The position numbers and the translations under genes were made by a program. Positions 8,364 to 16,651 of a DNA stretch of 64,000 nt are shown here, piece by piece. Each line of letters starts with the position of its first letter. Within the stretch, counting starts at the first letter, position 1. Under the pieces are notes generated by a model. That model ran no database searches. It worked only from the letters and a program-made list of their open reading frames with translations, and was not told where the DNA came from. Source of the stretch: Bacillota bacterium (GTDB taxonomy: Bacteria; Bacillota; Clostridia; Oscillospirales; Ruminococcaceae); NCBI GenBank assembly GCA_023412215.1, contig JAEYNX010000027.1, forward strand, positions 1 through 64,000. Direction: 5' to 3'.

Positions 8364-9031
8364 ATCTTGAGACATTAATCGGCTATGCACCCATGCTGGG
8401 TAAGGGCACCCTCGAAACCCTCTACATGGTAGGCCTTTCGGTGCTGTTTTCTTATATCCTCGGCCTGCCGCTCGGGGTATTGGTTGTTATCACCGGCAAG
8501 AATTCCATTGCGAGCATGCCCAAGCTCAATGCCGTTGTGGGCTGGATTGTCAACATCGGCCGATCGATCCCCTTTATCATTCTGATGATTGCGCTCATTC
8601 CCTTTACCCGCTTGGTAGTGGGCAAGAGCATCGGCTCCACGGCGGCGTGTGTACCGCTGATCATCGCCGCCGCACCCTTTGTGGCGCGAATGGTGGAAAC
8701 CTCGCTGGAGGAGCTGGATCACGGCGTGATAGAGGCCGCAAAGGCCATGGGCGCCACCAATTGGCAGATCATCTATAAGGTGATGATCCCCGAGGCCGTA
8801 CCTTCGCTGGTTCGCGGCGTATCCATCACCACCATTACGATGATCGGCTATTCCGCCATGGCGGGTGCCGTTGGCGGCGGCGGTCTCGGCGACATTGCGA
8901 TACGCTACGGCTACCACCGCTATCAATACGAGGTCATGCTCATTACCATCGTGCTGCTGGTGATTATCGTACAGGTGATTCAAAGCATCTTTAACCTTGT
9001 GGCACGCAGAATCGATAAACGAAATAAATAA
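8360..9031 (+). CDS. metI: Methionine ABC transporter permease
   Basis: This 223-residue inner-membrane permease has five hydrophobic segments. The EAA loop (EAAKAMGATNWQIIYKVMIP, from about residue 123) docks on the ATPase. Length and motif are typical of MetI. Its ATG overlaps the metN stop codon, which indicates translational coupling, and metQ follows after 18 bp. Confidence 0.9.
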   Translation: MNLETLIGYAPMLGKGTLETLYMVGLSVLFSYILGLPLGVLVVITGKNSIASMPKLNAVVGWIVNIGRSIPFIILMIALIPFTRLVVGKSIGSTAACVPLIIAAAPFVARMVETSLEELDHGVIEAAKAMGATNWQIIYKVMIPEAVPSLVRGVSITTITMIGYSAMAGAVGGGGLGDIAIRYGYHRYQYEVMLITIVLLVIIVQVIQSIFNLVARRIDKRNK

Positions 9032-9049
9032 CAGAAGGGATTATTAAAA

Positions 9050-9940
9050 ATGAAAGCATATAAGAAAATCGTTCTGGCCGCTCTGCTTGCGGCTTCGTCC
9101 TTAACCGTTTTATCCGCCTGCTCCAGCGCCCCTGCCGCCAATCCCAGCAGCGAAGAGGCGTCCGCGCCCGCCAGCTCGGAAGCTGCATCGGCTGCAAGCA
9201 GTGAAGCCCCCGCGGCGACCGTTTTAAAGGTAGGCGCTTCCCCCGCACCCCACGCCGAGATTCTGGAGTTTGTAAAGGATCAGCTGAAAGAAAAGGGCAT
9301 CGACCTTCAGATCATAGAGTTTACCGACTACGTGCTCCCCAATAACGCGCTCGACAGCGGCGAGCTTGACGCAAACTACTTCCAGCACAAGCCTTACCTC
9401 GACGACTTCAACGCCAAGAACGGCACCAAGATCGTTTCCGTGGCAGCCATCCACTACGAGCCGTTCGGCGTATACCCCGGCAAGTCTGCCGACATCAACG
9501 CCATCCCCGACGGCGCAGAGATTGCCGTGCCCAACGACGCCACCAACGAGGCCCGTGCGCTGCAGCTGCTCGCCTCTCTTAAGATCATCGAGCTGAAGCC
9601 CGACGCAGGCCTTCTTGCTACCGTGCAGGACATCACCGTCAACCCCAAGAACGCAAAGATCATCGAAACCGAGGCCGCTCAGCTGCCCCGCGCCCTGCAG
9701 GATGTTGACTTTGCGGTTATCAACGGCAACTACGTGCTGGAAGCCGGTATTGCCGATAAGGTTCTCGCAACAGAGAATAAAAACGCCGATGGTGTTCTGC
9801 AGTTTGCAAACATCCTTGCTGTAAAGGAAGGCGACGAGGGCAGGGAAGACATTAAGGCGCTCATCGCAGCCCTGCAGAGCGACGCTACCAAGAAATTTAT
9901 TGAAGAGAAATACGGTGCGTCGGTAGTTCCCGTATTCTAA
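9050..9940 (+). CDS. metQ: Methionine-binding lipoprotein (NlpA/MetQ family)
   Basis: This is the membrane-anchored solute receptor of the methionine importer. A signal peptide ends in the lipobox LSAC, so Cys about 24 would be lipidated. A Ser/Ala/Glu-rich tether follows to about residue 58. The NlpA fold then starts with VLKVGASPAPHAEILEF and includes the family blocks YFQHKPYLDDFN and AVPNDATNEARALQLL. Length is 296 residues. It is the last gene of the operon, and a strong terminator follows at 9962. Confidence 0.93.
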   Translation: MKAYKKIVLAALLAASSLTVLSACSSAPAANPSSEEASAPASSEAASAASSEAPAATVLKVGASPAPHAEILEFVKDQLKEKGIDLQIIEFTDYVLPNNALDSGELDANYFQHKPYLDDFNAKNGTKIVSVAAIHYEPFGVYPGKSADINAIPDGAEIAVPNDATNEARALQLLASLKIIELKPDAGLLATVQDITVNPKNAKIIETEAAQLPRALQDVDFAVINGNYVLEAGIADKVLATENKNADGVLQFANILAVKEGDEGREDIKALIAALQSDATKKFIEEKYGASVVPVF

Positions 9941-9961
9941 TGAGACGGTAATATCTTAAAG

Positions 9962-9998
9962 GGCCTTATCCCCGGTAAGATGGGGATAAGGCCTTTTT
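9962..9998 (+). terminator. Terminator of metNIQ
   Basis: GGCCTTATCCCC (9962-9973) pairs with GGGGATAAGGCC (9982-9993) and is followed by five T residues. Confidence 0.92.
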
Positions 9999-10020
9999 GT
10001 ATGCATTATGAGATGGGTAG

Positions 10021-10989
10021 TTAAACGGTACGGCCGGCGGCGGTCTCGATTCTGGCGTTCATCCACTCCAGCAGCTCGGCGTAGGTCTCCTGACGGTTGA
10101 GCTCGTTTAAAACCTCGTGGCGGCAATCATCATACAGCTTCAGCGAAAGGTTCTCTACCCCCGCCTCGCGCAGAAGGTCGTACACCTTGCGCACTCCCTT
10201 GCCGTATTCCCCCACAGGGTCTTCCTTGCCCGAAATCATATGAACGGGCAGCTGTCTCGGCACCTTTTTCGCCCATGCCTTGGTGGAGATCTCGTTTAAC
10301 AGCAAAAACAGGTCGCGAAACCCGGAGGCGGTAAAAACATAGTTGCAAAGGCGGTCTTTCTCATACCGGTCTACAATCTCGGTATCGCGGGTAAGCCAGT
10401 CATACCTTGTGCGGTGCTCGGTATAGCGCTTGTTGTAACCGCCGAACGCAAGGTTGCTTAAGAAGGTGCTTCGTCCGAACTCGCCCAGGCGGCGTATCTC
10501 GGCCTCGGCCAGCACCACGGCAATCTTGCCGAGCGGGTTCGGGCCCCCCGTGCCGCTGCAGATATAGCCGCTTAACTCGCCGCCGTATTTCGTGATATAA
10601 CTGCGCGTAATAAAAGACCCCATGCTGTGGCCGAAAAGAAAATAGGGGAGATCGGGGTAACGCTCGCGCATGAGCAGATACAGCTCGTGAACATCCTCAA
10701 CCAGATATCGGTGGCCGTCGCGCGGCGCAAAATACCCCAGCTTTTCGTCGCTGGGCGCGGTCCTGCCGTGGCCGAGATGATCGTTGCCGCACACAGCAAA
10801 GCCGTTTTCGGCGAGGTACTCGGCAAACTCGCGGTAGCGCCCGATGTATTCGTTCATGCCGTGGGTAATCTGCAAAACCGCCTTTGGCGGTGAGACGGGG
10901 TTAAACCAGAGTGTAGCCTTCACAGTGTCGGTTTTGTCTGTGCTGAAGTAGCTGAGTTCCTCCGTTTGAATACCCAACATGTCCACCAT
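10021..10989 (-). CDS. Alpha/beta hydrolase, monoacylglycerol lipase/lysophospholipase-like
   Basis: This is a cytosolic serine hydrolase of the S33-like (Hydrolase_4) group. It shows HGMNEY (oxyanion-hole region), GNDHLGHG, the nucleophile elbow GHSMGS near residue 118, and a late Asp/His pair (ISGKEDPVG and YDDCRHEVLNE) that completes the triad. This pattern is typical of monoacylglycerol lipase and PldB-like enzymes, and the real substrate is unknown. The ATG is preceded by AGAGGA. It lies 18 bp downstream of the USP-like gene and may share its transcript. Confidence 0.85.
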   Translation of the reverse strand: MVDMLGIQTEELSYFSTDKTDTVKATLWFNPVSPPKAVLQITHGMNEYIGRYREFAEYLAENGFAVCGNDHLGHGRTAPSDEKLGYFAPRDGHRYLVEDVHELYLLMRERYPDLPYFLFGHSMGSFITRSYITKYGGELSGYICSGTGGPNPLGKIAVVLAEAEIRRLGEFGRSTFLSNLAFGGYNKRYTEHRTRYDWLTRDTEIVDRYEKDRLCNYVFTASGFRDLFLLLNEISTKAWAKKVPRQLPVHMISGKEDPVGEYGKGVRKVYDLLREAGVENLSLKLYDDCRHEVLNELNRQETYAELLEWMNARIETAAGRTV

Positions 10990-11007
10990 CCGATTCTGTC
11001 CTCTATT

Positions 11008-11454
11008 TTACTGATTAATAACAGCCTTTTTGGATGAGATAACGGTAACGTCTCCTTCTAAACCAATCATGTAGTAATCAATCTGCGGCATCACGGCCCA
11101 CAGCTTATTTAAGATAGAGTTTACGGTCTGCGGCATACCCGAAACCACATTCACCGCGTTATACTCGCGAACACAGTTTAAGATGGTGTCGAGCACCTTG
11201 TTGTTATAAAAGATGTTCATCACCGCGTTGTATTCCTTAGAGACCCGAAACAGGTGCTCGATTGCCGCGATGTCGCGCCGGCTGCCGTTATCCACGTTAA
11301 TGACATACAGGTTGGTCTTGGTTTTGTCGGCGATCTCACGGCCGCGTTTTATGATTCTTTCGCAGTTAATCTGGTCAGTTACGCAAACAATGGTCGCAGA
11401 TATGTATTTATTGTAGATATCGAAGTCGGTACTGATGCTGTAAGACTTACTCAA
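11008..11454 (-). CDS. USP-like nucleotide-binding domain protein
   Basis: This is a small protein of 148 residues. The segment VCVTDQINCERIIKRGREIADKTKTNLYVI resembles the opening strand-helix-strand of universal stress protein domains, especially the one in KdpD sensors. No kinase or membrane part is present. The longest frame begins with GTG at 11463, but that codon overlaps the GGAG ribosome site (11463-11466). The TTG at 11454 lies 8 nt behind GGAG and is the likelier start. Its function is unknown. The following hydrolase gene is close enough to be co-transcribed. Confidence 0.6.
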   Translation of the reverse strand: MSKSYSISTDFDIYNKYISATIVCVTDQINCERIIKRGREIADKTKTNLYVINVDNGSRRDIAAIEHLFRVSKEYNAVMNIFYNNKVLDTILNCVREYNAVNVVSGMPQTVNSILNKLWAVMPQIDYYMIGLEGDVTVISSKKAVINQ

Positions 11455-11645
11455 AATGATCACTCCGGTTCATTTTTTGTGGGCGGCATCACCGATAAAG
11501 CATAAGAAAAACACAGAAACCAACGGCGGTTTCCTGTTATGCCCAACCCACTGATTTGATTATACTGTTTAATTGTGAAAAGTATTTTTCCGTCTTATGA
11601 AATATATTAAAAGATTCCGATTATTCGCCGAGCAAAATCATTTTA

Positions 11646-11812
11646 TTAGGGCGTTTCTGAAAACGGAAAATCGCAGGATCTTTCGCTACAAAAGAGCAGA
11701 TTCAAATCAAAAGACACAGGAATACTGTATGTATTCCGAGTGTTTTTGATGCAGAAGATGCCTTTTTGTAGTAGAAATAGACAAGAATTTGGAGCTTTCA
11801 GATAGACCCTAA
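11646..11812. mobile_element. Palindromic MITE-like element with TTAGGG...CCCTAA ends
   Basis: This 167-bp non-coding sequence is an imperfect palindrome along its whole length. The outer ends are TTAGGGCGTTTCTGAAA and the inverted TTTCAGATAGACCCTAA. Inner arms pair CTACAAAAG with CTTTTTGTAG and ATCAAAAGACAC with GTGTTTTTGAT, and a GGAATAC/GTATTCC hairpin forms the tip. No protein is encoded. The form is that of a miniature inverted-repeat transposable element. No second copy was seen in the window. Confidence 0.6.
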
Positions 11813-11919
11813 TTACATTGTAGCACAAAAACAGATTATCGCAAGTATGCAAATGGTAATAATGCATGTAAATATTTATAATTGTTATTTATTTCTGTGC
11901 ACAAACATGAATTGCCCAT

Positions 11920-11948
11920 AAAAACAGGGGCGGCAAACGCCGCCCCTG
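11920..11948 (-). terminator. Terminator of rex
   Basis: CAGGGGCGGC (11925-11934) pairs with GCCGCCCCTG (11939-11948). On the minus strand the hairpin is followed by TTTTT. Confidence 0.85.
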
Positions 11949-11958
11949 AAATCAGACT

Positions 11959-12627
11959 TTAAAACTGTTCTTCATCTTCCGTACGGTTTCCGTCCAGCGT
12001 TTCATTTACCCGGTAACACAGAATCATCAGGCTGTCACCCAGGTGTACATTCTCCACCACAATTCCGGGGTGGGATACCGCAAAGTCGTAGTGCGAGAAG
12101 TTCCAAAAGGCCTTGATGCCCAGTTCCACCAACAGATCGCTCGCCTTGCGGGCACTTTCTTTGGGGATGCACAGTATGGCGACGAGCGGCTGGTGCTGCT
12201 TGCAAAACGGCACAATCGTGTCGTAGGATGCAATCTTAATACCCCGTAGCATCTTGCCGATTACCTGCTTATCGGTGTCAAAGATGGCAACCAGCTCGAA
12301 GCCCTTGGCCTCAAAATCCATGTGCGAGGCAACGGCCTTACCGAGGTTGCCGGCGCCAAGCAGGATGGTCTTGTGCTTTTTATCCACGCCCAGTATGTTG
12401 CCGATCTCAGCGTGAAGCTGTTCCACGTTATACCCGTACCCCTGCTGCCCAAAACCGCCGAAGCAGTTGAGGTCCTGCCGGATCTGTGAAGCCGTAAGCC
12501 CCATTTTAGACGAAAGCTCGCGAGAAGAGATCCGCAGGATACCGGCGGCCTTAAGGTCGGACAAAAAGCGGTAATAGCGGGGCAGCCGCCTGATAACCGA
12601 CAGCGAAACCGATTGACTTTTTGCCAC
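11959..12627 (-). CDS. rex: Redox-sensing transcriptional repressor Rex
   Basis: This DNA-binding repressor senses the NADH/NAD+ ratio and controls fermentation and respiration genes. The N-terminal winged helix (RLPRYYRFL, then SSRELSSKMGLTASQIRQDL) is followed by the family block FGGFGQQGYGYNV. The Rossmann NAD(H) site is GAGNLGKA, near residue 90. Length is 222 residues, a little above the usual 210-215. The GTG start at 12627 has AGCAGG 9 nt upstream. Rex-type binding sites can be sought nearby, and a good candidate lies over the aconitase promoter. Confidence 0.95.
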   Translation of the reverse strand: MAKSQSVSLSVIRRLPRYYRFLSDLKAAGILRISSRELSSKMGLTASQIRQDLNCFGGFGQQGYGYNVEQLHAEIGNILGVDKKHKTILLGAGNLGKAVASHMDFEAKGFELVAIFDTDKQVIGKMLRGIKIASYDTIVPFCKQHQPLVAILCIPKESARKASDLLVELGIKAFWNFSHYDFAVSHPGIVVENVHLGDSLMILCYRVNETLDGNRTEDEEQF

Positions 12628-12751
12628 TGTAAATCGCCTGCTTTCTGAAAGATGATGAAAACCAGCTGTCAGGGTACTTCAATAACCGTGTCACAATTTT
12701 ACGATGAATAGAACATATGCTGGTTTATGTGAAGGGATGGATGCGCAAAAA

Positions 12752-13912
12752 TCACAGCGCCCTAATCGTCTGCATCACATATTCGCCGAAGGCCGAGCAG
12801 GTTGCACCGGTTTCACGGCCTGTGATGGCGAGTTTCTTCTCCTCGTACATGCAGATGTCCAGCGCGCGCTCCAGTTTATCGGCCTGCTGCTGGTACCCGA
12901 TATGGGAGAGCAGCAGTACGGCGGCGCGCAGCATCGAGCAGGGGTCGGCGTATGGTGCGCGCCCTTCCTGCACCATTCTGGGGGCGGAGCCGTGAATCGC
13001 CTCAAACATCGCGTAGCGCTTGCCGATGTTGGCGCTGCCCGCGGTGCCTACACCGCCCTGAAACTCGGCGGCCTCGTCGGTGATGATGTCGCCGTAAAGG
13101 TTGGGCAGTACAAACACTTTAAAATCACGGCGGCGCTTCTCGTCGATGAGCTTAGCGGTGGTGATGTCAATGTACCAGTCGTCGGTGGTAATCTCGGGGT
13201 ACTCCGCGCCGATCTTCTGGCAGAGCTTTAAGAACTTGCCGTCGGTTGTTTTTATCACGTTTGCCTTGGTGATGATCGATACCCGGTCCTTATGGTTGTT
13301 ACGGGCATATTCATACGCAAGGCGGGCGATGCGCTCAGTGCCCTGCGTGGTGGTTACGGTAAAATCGAACGCGAGGTCATCGTCCACATTAACGCCGCTC
13401 GAGCCGATGGCATAGGCGCCCTCGGTGTTCTCGCGGAAGAAGGTCCAGTCGATGCCCTTTTCGGGTACCTTTACGGGGCGCACGTTGGCAAACAGGTCAA
13501 GCTCCTTGCGCATGGCCACGTTGGCGCTCTCGATGTTCGGCCACGGGTCGCCCGCGCGCGGGGTGGTGGTGGGGCCCTTAAGGATTACGTGGCACAGCTT
13601 TAATTCCGCCAATACGTCCTCGGGGATTGCCTTGCCCACCGCGGCACGGTTTTCAATGGTTAAGCCGTCGATCACGCGGAAGGATACCTTACCCCCTGCA
13701 ATCTCGTCTTTAAGCAGGTATTCGATCACACGTTGCGCCTCGTTGGTGATGGTGGGGCCGATGCCGTCGCCGCCGCATACGCCGATGACGATGTTGTCCA
13801 CCTTGCTGTAATCTACGAAATCGCCCTGCGCCTTCATCATCTCAACGCGCTTAAGCTGCGATTCAATCAGCTTCGCGTATTTTTCTGCCGCCGCCGCTAT
13901 CTTTTGTTCCAT
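12752..13912 (-). CDS. icd: Isocitrate dehydrogenase (isocitrate/isopropylmalate dehydrogenase family)
   Basis: This enzyme oxidatively decarboxylates isocitrate to 2-oxoglutarate. The protein shows GVCGGDGIGPTI at the start, the substrate-binding ANVRPVKVPEKGIDW and FRENTEGAY segments, the metal-site LYGDIITDEAA, and the cofactor region FEAIHGSAP. The aconitase gene immediately upstream supports isocitrate over isopropylmalate as substrate. The cofactor preference is not certain. The first ATG (13927) contains the ribosome site. The ATG at 13912, 9 nt behind GGAG, gives 386 residues. It forms an operon with aconitase (45 bp gap) and would supply 2-oxoglutarate for glutamate. Confidence 0.88.
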   Translation of the reverse strand: MEQKIAAAAEKYAKLIESQLKRVEMMKAQGDFVDYSKVDNIVIGVCGGDGIGPTITNEAQRVIEYLLKDEIAGGKVSFRVIDGLTIENRAAVGKAIPEDVLAELKLCHVILKGPTTTPRAGDPWPNIESANVAMRKELDLFANVRPVKVPEKGIDWTFFRENTEGAYAIGSSGVNVDDDLAFDFTVTTTQGTERIARLAYEYARNNHKDRVSIITKANVIKTTDGKFLKLCQKIGAEYPEITTDDWYIDITTAKLIDEKRRRDFKVFVLPNLYGDIITDEAAEFQGGVGTAGSANIGKRYAMFEAIHGSAPRMVQEGRAPYADPCSMLRAAVLLLSHIGYQQQADKLERALDICMYEEKKLAITGRETGATCSAFGEYVMQTIRAL

Positions 13913-13957
13913 TGTATTACGCTCCATTCATCCTGTTATTCGTATAGTAATATCTGA

Positions 13958-15889
13958 TTACTTGGATTGTTCTCTGGTGTAGTTGAGAAGCCCGCCAGCC
14001 AGCAGGATATCCTTCTGGCGCTGCGAGAGCACACAGGTGGCTTTTATCTCCTTGCCTAAAGCGGTGCGGATGGTTAACGGCCTGTCCGCCGCGATATCCT
14101 CCAGCACATGCGCAAGGGTGAGGGTGTCGCCGAGGGCGAGGCTGTCGTAATCCGCGGCATCCGCAAACTCCAGCGGAAGGATGCCCGCGTTAATGAGGTT
14201 CGCGCGGTGGATGCGCGCAAAGCTTTTGGCCACCACGGCCTTAATGCCGAGGTAGAGCGGAACAAGCGCCGCGTGCTCACGCGAGGAGCCCTGCCCGTAG
14301 TTGGTGCCGCCTACGATAATGCCCTTGCCCGCGGCTTTGGCTCTGGCGGGGAACTCTTCGTCGCAGCGGGTAAAGCAGAAGTTTGAGAGGTAGGGGATAT
14401 TGGAGCGGTAGGGCAGCAGCTTGGCGCCCGCGGGCATGATGTGGTCGGTGGTGATGTTGTCGCCCACCTTCAGCAGCACATCGGCGGAGACGGTGTCGGC
14501 GAGTGGCTCGCTCTTGGGGAACTCCTTGATGTTCGGGCCTCTGAGCACCGCTACATCCTTTGCCTCCGCCTCGCTCGCGGGGGGGACGATCATGTTATCG
14601 TTAATGAGGAATTCCTCGGGAATCTCAATCAAAGCGGCATCGCCGAGGGTTCTCGCGTCAGTCAGCACGCCCGTGATGGCGGAAACCGCCGCGGTCTCGG
14701 GGCTAACGAGGTATACGCCCGCGTCGGCGGTGCCGGAGCGGCCCTCAAAGTTGCGGTTAAAGGTTCTAAGGCTGATACCGGCGGAGTTGGGCGACTGCCC
14801 CATGCCGATGCAGGGACCGCAGGCGCATTCAAGTATTCTGGCGCCCGAGGCAATCAGGTCGGCGAGCGCGCCGTTTTGTGCGAGCATATTAAACACCTGC
14901 TTAGAGCCGGGGGCAATCGAAAGGCTTACGGCAGGATGTACGGTTTTACCTTTTAAAATCGCGGCGACACGCATCAGGTCTAAGTAAGAGGAGTTGGTGC
15001 AGGAGCCGATGCAAACCTGGTCGATCTTCATATTCCCAAGCTGAGAGACGGCCTTTACGTTATCGGGGCTGTGCGGGCAGGCCGCCAGCGGCTCTAAGGT
15101 AGATAGGTCAATCTCCACCAGCTCGTCGTACTTCGCGTCGGGATCGGAAGCAAGGGGGGTATAATCGCCCTCGCGGCCCTGCGCCTTTAAAAAAGCGCGG
15201 GTGATCTCGTCGGAGGGGAAGATCGAGGTGGTGGCGCCAAGCTCCGCGCCCATGTTGGTGATGGTGGCGCGTTCGGGCACACTCAGGGCCTTGATGCCCT
15301 CGCCGCCGTATTCAATAATCTTGCCCACGCCGCCCTTTACGGTTAAACGGCGCAGCACCTCAAGAATAATATCCTTTGCACTCACCCACGGCGCAAGCTT
15401 GCCGGTGAGGTTTACCTTTACCATCTTCGGCATGGGGATATAGTAAGCGCCGCCGCCCATCGCAACCGCTACGTCCAGCCCGCCCGCGCCCATCGCCAGC
15501 ATGCCGATGCCGCCGCCCGTGGGCGTGTGGCTGTCGGAGCCTATCAGTGTCTTGCCGGGGATGCCGAACCGCTCAAGCTGCAGCTGGTGGCAGATGCCGT
15601 TGCCCGGGCGCGAAAAATAGATGCCGTGCTTCTTGGCAACGCTTTGAATGTATCGGTGATCATCGGCGTTTTCAAAGCCGGTTTGCAGTGTGTTGTGGTC
15701 GATATAGGCAACCGAACGCTCGGTCTTTACCCTCGGCACGCCCATGGCCTCAAATTCAAGATAAGCCATGGTGCCGGTTGCGTCCTGCGTCAGTGTTTGG
15801 TCTATTCTAAGACCAATCTCTTCCCCTGCTACCATACTGCCGCTGAGCAGATGGCCTTTGATAATCTTCTGTGCGATGGTGAACCCCAC
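13958..15889 (-). CDS. acn: Aconitate hydratase
   Basis: This enzyme interconverts citrate and isocitrate through a [4Fe-4S] cluster. Cluster ligands are visible in CIGSCTNSS (near residue 291) and CACGPCIGMGQ (near 356-359). DSHTPTGGGIGMLAMGAGG and the C-terminal swivel domain with YGQGSSREHAALVPLYLG are typical. The open frame extends to 16054, but the GTG at 15889 lies 9 nt behind GGGGAG and gives 643 residues, the size of the short clostridial aconitase type. It heads an operon with isocitrate dehydrogenase and has a promoter at 16026-16054 that is overlapped by a Rex-like site. Confidence 0.94.
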   Translation of the reverse strand: MGFTIAQKIIKGHLLSGSMVAGEEIGLRIDQTLTQDATGTMAYLEFEAMGVPRVKTERSVAYIDHNTLQTGFENADDHRYIQSVAKKHGIYFSRPGNGICHQLQLERFGIPGKTLIGSDSHTPTGGGIGMLAMGAGGLDVAVAMGGGAYYIPMPKMVKVNLTGKLAPWVSAKDIILEVLRRLTVKGGVGKIIEYGGEGIKALSVPERATITNMGAELGATTSIFPSDEITRAFLKAQGREGDYTPLASDPDAKYDELVEIDLSTLEPLAACPHSPDNVKAVSQLGNMKIDQVCIGSCTNSSYLDLMRVAAILKGKTVHPAVSLSIAPGSKQVFNMLAQNGALADLIASGARILECACGPCIGMGQSPNSAGISLRTFNRNFEGRSGTADAGVYLVSPETAAVSAITGVLTDARTLGDAALIEIPEEFLINDNMIVPPASEAEAKDVAVLRGPNIKEFPKSEPLADTVSADVLLKVGDNITTDHIMPAGAKLLPYRSNIPYLSNFCFTRCDEEFPARAKAAGKGIIVGGTNYGQGSSREHAALVPLYLGIKAVVAKSFARIHRANLINAGILPLEFADAADYDSLALGDTLTLAHVLEDIAADRPLTIRTALGKEIKATCVLSQRQKDILLAGGLLNYTREQSK

Positions 15890-16025
15890 TGTATACTTCT
15901 CCCCTCGGTTTAAGTTAGCAAAATAAAAGATTGTATATTTATTCGCGCTTTTGCGAATTTTGATGATTAAAACAGAATCCCGCCGAGGTTTTATACCGAA
16001 AATTCCTCGCCTACGGGTATATATA

Positions 16026-16054
16026 ATTCTATAATAATCATAGAAGATTGTCAA
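16026..16054 (-). promoter_or_regulatory. Sigma-A promoter of acn-icd
   Basis: On the minus strand TTGACA (16049-16054) and TAGAAT (16026-16031) are 17 nt apart, close to the consensus. Confidence 0.8.
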
Positions 16055-16065
16055 TCAATTAACTA
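16048..16065. promoter_or_regulatory. Candidate Rex operator over the acn-icd -35 box
   Basis: TTGTCAATCAATTAACTA matches the clostridial Rex consensus TTGTTAA-N4-TTAACAA at 12 of 14 defined positions. It covers the -35 hexamer, where a repressor would block polymerase. The rex gene lies 3.4 kb away. The binding is inferred from sequence only. Confidence 0.5.
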
Positions 16066-16144
16066 ATGTGTTTCCAGCTGTAAGCAGGGTGGAGAAGGCA
16101 GTGTGAGGATGTTTTATGTTAAGGTTAACCATCGGGTTTTACTG

Positions 16145-16648
16145 CTATTTGCGCGGCAAAATCTTTTGGTATGCCACCACGTCCAGATATTGCCCGAACT
16201 TTACGCCTACCTCTTTATAGTGCGCGCATTTTACGTAGCCGTTTTTTTCAAACAGCCTTATGCTCCTTTGGTTTTCACCGCAGATTGTCGCCACGAGTAC
16301 ATGCATCTGCTGCCGCAGTGCAACCTCCTCAATAAACTGCGTCGCCTTGCAGCCGATGCCTTGGCCGGTACAGTCGGGCTTTAAATAGATCGTTACCTCG
16401 GCCGTCGCGTCGTAGGCTTCGCGCTTTTTGTGCTGCGTCAGTATCACATAGCCCGCAATTTTATCTTCACACACAATGACATAGGCGTGGTATTTGGGGT
16501 TTTCAAAGAATACCAGCTCGCTCATCTCCGCCTCCGTTAACGCATGCGCGTGAAAGGTAGCGGTGGTATTGAGCACATAATAGGTGTAGATGCTCAGCAC
16601 CTCGGGCAGGTACTCCTTACGGATTTCTTCAAAACAAACGGTGTTCAC
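16145..16648 (-). CDS. GNAT family N-acetyltransferase
   Basis: This 167-residue acetyl-CoA-dependent N-acetyltransferase resembles phosphinothricin acetyltransferases in its opening (YLPEVLSIYTYYVLNTTATF). The acetyl-CoA loop is GQGIGCKA, preceded by AEVTIYLKPDCT, and the C-terminal block ENQRSIRLFEKNGYVKCAHYKEVG is family-typical. The substrate is unknown. The GTG start lies behind AAAGGA. It is 3 bp downstream of the MFS gene, so both are translated from one mRNA. A resistance role for the pair is possible but unproven. Confidence 0.85.
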   Translation of the reverse strand: MNTVCFEEIRKEYLPEVLSIYTYYVLNTTATFHAHALTEAEMSELVFFENPKYHAYVIVCEDKIAGYVILTQHKKREAYDATAEVTIYLKPDCTGQGIGCKATQFIEEVALRQQMHVLVATICGENQRSIRLFEKNGYVKCAHYKEVGVKFGQYLDVVAYQKILPRK

Positions 16649-16651
16649 GGG

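Noticed and set aside
11646..11867. 73-codon minus-strand reading frame
   Set aside because: It lies inside the palindromic element, lacks a ribosome site and looks like translated repeat sequence.
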